Notes under the pieces: model-generated
Seen by the model: the letters and a program-made list of their open reading frames with translations, nothing else
Told to the model about the DNA's origin: nothing
The model's database searches: none
Shown: positions 5,135 through 8,414 of the stretch, piece by piece
Layout of the letters: every line of letters begins with the position of its first letter
Numbering within the stretch: the stretch's first letter is position 1
Translations under genes and position numbers: made by a program
Source: JAIFWC01 sp035688135
GTDB lineage: Bacteria; Patescibacteriota; Saccharimonadia; Saccharimonadales; UBA10212
Direction: 5' to 3'
DNA length: 8,414 bases
Assembly: GCA_035688135.1 (NCBI GenBank)
Contig: DASSNG010000005.1
Span: 1 to 8,414 of the forward strand

Positions 5135-6901
5135 TTATAGGGTCCGGGTACGGGTTTCTCGGCTGAAGACTTCTATGCGGTCGTCTTCCTGGACTTCTAC
5201 CCGGCTGTCGCTGGAAAAGCTCAGGCCGCACATCTCGCCTTCCGGCACTTCGGTGACTTCCGTAGGGCCGCGCTGCAGCTTTGTTACCGGCAGGTTATCG
5301 GCAATCACTTCTTTATTGCGTACCACGCGGGCCAGCGACGGCGTCCGCAGCATGCCTTTGGTCACCTGGCCGCCGCAGATAACCTCGGTCTTGGTGATTT
5401 TAAATATGCCCTTGACCTGCAGAGTGCCCAATTCTTCCTCTACGACTTCCGGCGACAGCATGGCTTCCAGTTCTTTTTTGACGTCGTCTATAAGTTCGTA
5501 GATGACCGTGAACAGCCGCACCTGCACCTTGTCCCTGGAAGCCAGCTGCTTGACGTGCGCCGGCAGGCTGGTGTGGAAACCGTAGATGATAGCATGGCTG
5601 GTGGCGGCGGTATGGATGTCGCTTTCGCTGATGACGCCGACGCCGGAACTGACAACCCGTACGGCGACTTCCTCGTTATCCAGGGTCTTAAGACTGTCGA
5701 TGACCGATGTTATTGAACCCTGCACATCGGCTTTTATAACCACGTTGAATTCCTGCAGCTTGTTGCTGCGGCTGATAATTCGCAGCAGTTCCGAACTGCT
5801 GGTCGCGGCGCTGCTGGCGCCGGCTCGGCGGGCAGCGGCCGTCTGGGCGGACTGGTCCCGCGCCTGCTTCTCATTCTTGACCACCTGGAACTCATCGCCG
5901 AACTCCGGCAGGTTTTTTAAGCCGGTGATATTTACCGGTGTGGACGGTCCCGCTTCTTTTATGGGCTTGCCGTCGGTGGTTTCCAGGTTGCGGATTTTGC
6001 CGTAGGTACCGCCCAGCACCACGAAGTCACCGGCGTGCAGGGTGCCTTGCTCTACCAGGGCTTCGGCCACCGGCCCGCGGCCCTGCTCCATATGGGCTTC
6101 TATGACAAGGCCTGTTGCCGGAACGTCTTTGTCAGCTTTGTGCTCTTCTACGTCAGACACCAGAAGCACCATGTCCAGCAATTCTTTTATACCGGTGCCT
6201 TCCTTTGCTGATACCGGGATGACAATCGTATCGCCGCCATAATCTTCCGGCACTAGCTGCTGTTCGGCCAGCTGGCCTTTGAGCATATTCAGCTGGGCTT
6301 CGGTGGCCTTATCCATCTTGTTGGCGGCGACTATCATCTTAACCCCCGCCTGGCGGGCAAAGCGGATAGCTTCCATGGTCTGCGGCTTGATGCCGTCATC
6401 AGCGGCCACCACCAGGATTACCAGGTCGGTCAGGCGGGCGCCGTGCTCGCGCAGGGCGGCAAAAGCCTCGTGGCCCGGGGTATCCAAAAACGTAATCAGC
6501 CGGCCGCCGTGGTCTATCTGGTAGGCCGCCAGGTGCTGGGTTATGCCGCCGGCTTCGCCGCTGGCGGTAGAACCGCCGCGGATAGCATCCAGCAGAGTGG
6601 TCTTGCCGTGGTCCACATGGCCCATCATAGCTACTACCGGAGGGCGCGATTGGGCATTAGCCGAAACATCACGCTTTACGCGGGGCGGGGCGGGCTCGTG
6701 GGCCTTACGGGTCAGCTCCACCTCCACATCGGGCAGCTCCCCCACGATTATCTGGGCGGTATCAAAATCTATCTTTTCATTGACGGTCGCCGCAACGCCG
6801 TTTTTGAAAAGCTCGGAGATTAACTGGCTGACCGGAATAGAAAGGAGTTCGGCCAGATTGCCGACTGTGACTTGGTCGTCGATTTCGATTTGTCGGGCCA
6901 C
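5135..6901 (-). CDS. infB: Translation initiation factor IF-2
   Basis: A 588-residue GTPase that brings fMet-tRNA to the 30S subunit and promotes subunit joining. One IF2_N-type domain (about 10-55) is followed directly by the G domain: G1 GHVDHGKTT (94-102), G2 around GGITQHL (118-124), G3 DTPGH (140-144), G4 NKMD (194-197), G5 SAK (231-233). Domain II spans about 258-345, an Ala/Ser-rich linker about 345-370, then C1 (about 370-475) and C2, the fMet-tRNA-binding domain (about 490-588). It is short: E. coli IF-2 is 890 residues, and the long charged N-terminal region is absent here. The GTG start has a strong Shine-Dalgarno AAAGGAGG six bases upstream. The gene lies 23 bases after rpsA and is almost certainly co-transcribed with it. 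The usual nusA and rbfA neighbours are not next to it. Confidence 0.97.
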   Translation of the reverse strand: MARQIEIDDQVTVGNLAELLSIPVSQLISELFKNGVAATVNEKIDFDTAQIIVGELPDVEVELTRKAHEPAPPRVKRDVSANAQSRPPVVAMMGHVDHGKTTLLDAIRGGSTASGEAGGITQHLAAYQIDHGGRLITFLDTPGHEAFAALREHGARLTDLVILVVAADDGIKPQTMEAIRFARQAGVKMIVAANKMDKATEAQLNMLKGQLAEQQLVPEDYGGDTIVIPVSAKEGTGIKELLDMVLLVSDVEEHKADKDVPATGLVIEAHMEQGRGPVAEALVEQGTLHAGDFVVLGGTYGKIRNLETTDGKPIKEAGPSTPVNITGLKNLPEFGDEFQVVKNEKQARDQSAQTAAARRAGASSAATSSSELLRIISRSNKLQEFNVVIKADVQGSITSVIDSLKTLDNEEVAVRVVSSGVGVISESDIHTAATSHAIIYGFHTSLPAHVKQLASRDKVQVRLFTVIYELIDDVKKELEAMLSPEVVEEELGTLQVKGIFKITKTEVICGGQVTKGMLRTPSLARVVRNKEVIADNLPVTKLQRGPTEVTEVPEGEMCGLSFSSDSRVEVQEDDRIEVFSRETRTRTL

Positions 6902-6907
6902 TGGATT

Positions 6908-6915
6908 CCTCCTTT
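6908..6915 (-). promoter_or_regulatory. Strong Shine-Dalgarno site of infB
   Basis: AAAGGAGG on the minus strand, six bases before the GTG start, placed in the 23-base gap after rpsA. It is the clearest ribosome-binding site in the window and shows the organism uses classical Shine-Dalgarno initiation for at least some genes. Confidence 0.85.
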
Positions 6916-6924
6916 CATTTCGGA

Positions 6925-8028
6925 TTATTTAAGGTCTTTGAGGCTAAGCGCTATCTTGCGGTTATCGGTGTCCACGTCGATAACTTTGAATTTCTTCTTC
7001 TCGTTCAGCTTAAACACGGCTTCCGGGTCAACGCTCTCGTCATCGCTCATCTCGGAAACGTGTACCAGCGCCTCTACCGCCGGCGACAGCTGTACAAAGG
7101 CTCCGAACGGCGTGATGCGGGTAATCTTACCTTCCACGACGTCGCCTTTGTTGAACTGCTTTACCTCGCTCAGCCACGGGTCTTCGCTCATCTGCTTGAT
7201 AGACAGGCTTAAGCGGTCCTTGTCGATGGCGATTATCTTGGCTTTAACGCGGTCTCCCACCTTTATGTACTTGCGGGGGTCTTCCACGCGCTCCCAGGAT
7301 ATCTCGCTGATGTGGACCAGGCCTTCAATGCCGTCCACGTTCACAAAGGCGCCAAAGTCTATGACTCCGGTAACTACGCCTTCCACGACGTCGCCTACCT
7401 TGAGCTTCTCAAGCCTCTCCTGCATATCGCCCCGGACGGCTTCTTTCTCTGAGAAAATCAGCTTGTTGTCCTTGCGCGATACGTCCAATATGCGGACGCG
7501 CAGCGTCTTGTTCACCAAAGCGTTCAGCTTGGTCAGGATCTCGTCCTTATCGCTGTCTGATACGCGCGGGTAGTGTTCGGCGCTCAGCTGGCTAACCGGC
7601 AGGAATCCGCGGATACCTTCCAGTTCAATCAGTAAGCCGCCGCGGTTGGCGTCATAAGGAACAACTTCCACGATTTCGTGCTCATCGAACATCCTCTGCA
7701 GCTCGCCCCAGCCGCGGTCCTTGACGGCCCGCTTCATGGATAGCAATGCGTAGCCTTCATCCAGCTCCGGGTCTACCACGCTGGCGGTCACGGTCTCTCC
7801 TTCCGCTAAAGCGTTAGAGCCGACTTCTCGGCGGAAAATAACGCCCAGGCCGTTGGGGCCCAGGTCTACCCACACTTCGTGTTTTTTGACGGACATAACC
7901 GTGCCTTCCACCATATCTCCAGATTTGAGCTGTTTAAGCTCGCTGGCGGCCAGCAGGTCGTCCATAGTTATATTGGTTGTTTTAGCCAATTCTATTAGTT
8001 CCCTTCTTGTAGTATTTCTAAGAGACAT
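6925..8028 (-). CDS. rpsA: Ribosomal protein S1 (four S1 domains)
   Basis: A 367-residue protein with four S1 RNA-binding domains at roughly 35-100, 117-195, 209-278 and 294-364. Domains 3 and 4 are the most canonical (VGDVVEGVVTGVIDFGAFV with GLVHISEISW; KGDVVEGKITRITPFGAFV with ALVHVSEMS); domains 1 and 2 are diverged (VWVDLGPNGLGVI; GGLLIELEGIRGFLPVSQL). Four domains are typical of many S1 homologues outside the Proteobacteria, where E. coli S1 has six. It likely binds single-stranded mRNA leaders at the 30S platform. The first ~30 residues are a helical extension. It heads a probable operon with infB, behind a near-consensus promoter and a leader with a hairpin and no real Shine-Dalgarno site. 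The family is certain; that it is ribosome-bound S1 and not another S1-domain protein is inferred. Confidence 0.92.
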   Translation of the reverse strand: MSLRNTTRRELIELAKTTNITMDDLLAASELKQLKSGDMVEGTVMSVKKHEVWVDLGPNGLGVIFRREVGSNALAEGETVTASVVDPELDEGYALLSMKRAVKDRGWGELQRMFDEHEIVEVVPYDANRGGLLIELEGIRGFLPVSQLSAEHYPRVSDSDKDEILTKLNALVNKTLRVRILDVSRKDNKLIFSEKEAVRGDMQERLEKLKVGDVVEGVVTGVIDFGAFVNVDGIEGLVHISEISWERVEDPRKYIKVGDRVKAKIIAIDKDRLSLSIKQMSEDPWLSEVKQFNKGDVVEGKITRITPFGAFVQLSPAVEALVHVSEMSDDESVDPEAVFKLNEKKKFKVIDVDTDNRKIALSLKDLK

Positions 8029-8040
8029 CCGCTTTCAGCC

Positions 8041-8060
8041 GGCCCGGGATATCCAGGGCC
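8041..8060 (-). promoter_or_regulatory. Hairpin in the rpsA leader
   Basis: A 20-base imperfect palindrome: GGCCC pairs with GGGCC, then one T-C mismatch, GG with CC, and an ATAT loop. In the predicted ~58-base leader it ends 12 bases before the rpsA ATG. No Shine-Dalgarno site separates it from the start codon. It may control rpsA translation; see findings. Confidence 0.5.
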
Positions 8061-8093
8061 AAAAGAAGCAGAGGCACTCGTAGATTGATTCTT

Positions 8094-8122
8094 ATTATAA
8101 GGTGTTGCGCCCTATCTGTAAA
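8094..8122 (-). promoter_or_regulatory. Near-consensus sigma-70 promoter of rpsA-infB
   Basis: Minus strand: -35 TTTACA (8122-8117, five of six), exactly 17 bases of spacer, and a perfect -10 TATAAT (8099-8094). Transcription should start near 8087, giving an rpsA leader of about 58 bases. It is the strongest promoter in the window and suits a highly expressed translation operon. Confidence 0.75.
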
Positions 8123-8146
8123 CATCTAAGTAAGGCCTGCCGCACG

Positions 8147-8228
8147 CGTTTCAAAAAAGAGCACGTTCCACGCGGGGCCGCCTGCGGCTCCGGCTGCACT
8201 CAGCAAACCCAGTCTCTTTTTTGAAACG
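8147..8228. terminator. Large inverted repeat, possible bidirectional terminator
   Basis: A perfect 15-base inverted repeat, CGTTTCAAAAAAGAG (8147-8161) and CTCTTTTTTGAAACG (8214-8228), encloses a GC-rich 52-base core. Inside are two hairpins: GGGGCCG/CGGCTCC with a CCTG loop (8174-8191, one G-T wobble), and GCTG/CAGC with a CACT loop (8193-8204). An A-run before and a T-run after a GC-rich fold is the layout of a bidirectional intrinsic terminator, though the core is large and the T-run is inside the outer stem. It could instead be a small mobile or structured RNA element. It lies just upstream of the rpsA promoter. Confidence 0.5.
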
Positions 8229-8260
8229 GCGCTCACGGCCTTTATGCCATAACGCGTAAA

Positions 8261-8351
8261 CCCTTGTCCGAGAGGCACGTCCGCAGGCCGGAGGCTGTAC
8301 TATGCGCTTAAACAGCCGTAAGGCCGAGGATAGTGCCGAACCGGATATGGG
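8261..8351 (-). repeat. 91-bp long-hairpin repeat, copy 2 (inverted)
   Basis: Reverse-complement copy of the element at 340-430, with three differences over 91 bases. One end is CGGATATGGG as in copy 1; the other is CCCTTGTCCG, with two changes that weaken the terminal stem. The third change (A to G, matching position 355 of copy 1) turns an A-C mismatch in the second stem into a G-C pair, giving a perfect GGCAC/GTGCC helix. Outside the ends, AACGCGTAAA (8251-8260) and the bases after 8351 are partly complementary as well. Confidence 0.85.
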
Positions 8352-8414
8352 TTGGAAGCGTTTCACGGATTACGCCCGGCTGCCGCGTGATAGAATTAGT
8401 GCAAATGGGAACCG

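Larger units (their letters stand above)
8029..8414. other. 386-base intergenic region upstream of rpsA
   Basis: No credible protein-coding gene is seen here. From left to right it holds the rpsA leader with its hairpin, the rpsA promoter, the large inverted repeat, and copy 2 of the 91-bp repeat. The last 63 bases (8352-8414) show nothing I can assign; the next gene lies beyond the window edge. Confidence 0.7.

Noticed and set aside
6872..7573. 233-residue plus-strand frame opposite rpsA
   Set aside because: It is Ser/Thr/Leu-rich antisense of the S1 domains, typical of a shadow frame in GC-rich DNA.
8151..8366. 71-residue open frame on the minus strand in the right intergenic region
   Set aside because: Its codons come from the inverted-repeat element and copy 2 of the 91-bp repeat; it shares residues with the spurious frame over copy 1 only because of the repeat.
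8352..8414. Possible tRNA or start of another gene at the right edge
   Set aside because: No cloverleaf, T-loop or coding signal could be made out in these 63 bases.
1..8414. CRISPR array, prophage or transposase gene
   Set aside because: No regularly spaced direct repeats and no integrase, transposase or phage-type protein were found; the 91-bp repeats carry no coding sequence.

Overview
The window is a compact stretch of bacterial chromosome, moderately GC-rich, with five recognisable housekeeping genes and three lineage-type hypothetical genes. TGA is used as a normal stop (the genes at 1942-2331 and 2395-3945 both end in TGA), which argues against the UGA=Gly lineages Absconditabacteria and Gracilibacteria. 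My best guess is a member of the Patescibacteria (Candidate Phyla Radiation), most likely Saccharibacteria. The reasons are the priA-def-fmt order, an IF-2 with almost no N-terminal extension, a four-domain S1 protein, and a small protein of the type I recall as DUF5663. This assignment is from family memory, not from a search.

Left part (1-1941, + strand): the 3' end of priA, a 160-base gap holding a 91-bp structured repeat and a probable leaderless promoter, then def and fmt overlapping by 17 bases. Middle and right part (1942-8028, - strand), in transcription order: an S1-domain protein (rpsA), infB, a membrane-anchored coiled-coil protein, a long low-complexity coiled-coil/repeat protein, and the DUF5663-like protein. 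The last one meets fmt tail to tail with no intervening base. The right-hand gap (8029-8414) holds a near-consensus promoter and a hairpin-bearing leader for rpsA, a large inverted-repeat structure that looks like a bidirectional terminator, and a second, inverted copy of the 91-bp repeat.

Functionally, four of the genes serve translation initiation. Fmt formylates the initiator Met-tRNA, IF-2 brings it to the ribosome, S1 helps mRNA binding, and Def removes the formyl group from the nascent chain. The two hypothetical proteins between infB and fmt share a homologous module (a beta-rich stretch followed by a coiled coil with a common DPEK..M..Q...LS.R...LEA signature), so they are probably paralogous partners, and one of them is membrane-anchored. 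The most unusual features are the 91-bp long-hairpin repeat pair bracketing the block, the paralogous coiled-coil pair, and the contrast between genes with clear Shine-Dalgarno sites (infB and others) and genes without (def, rpsA, the 516-aa gene).
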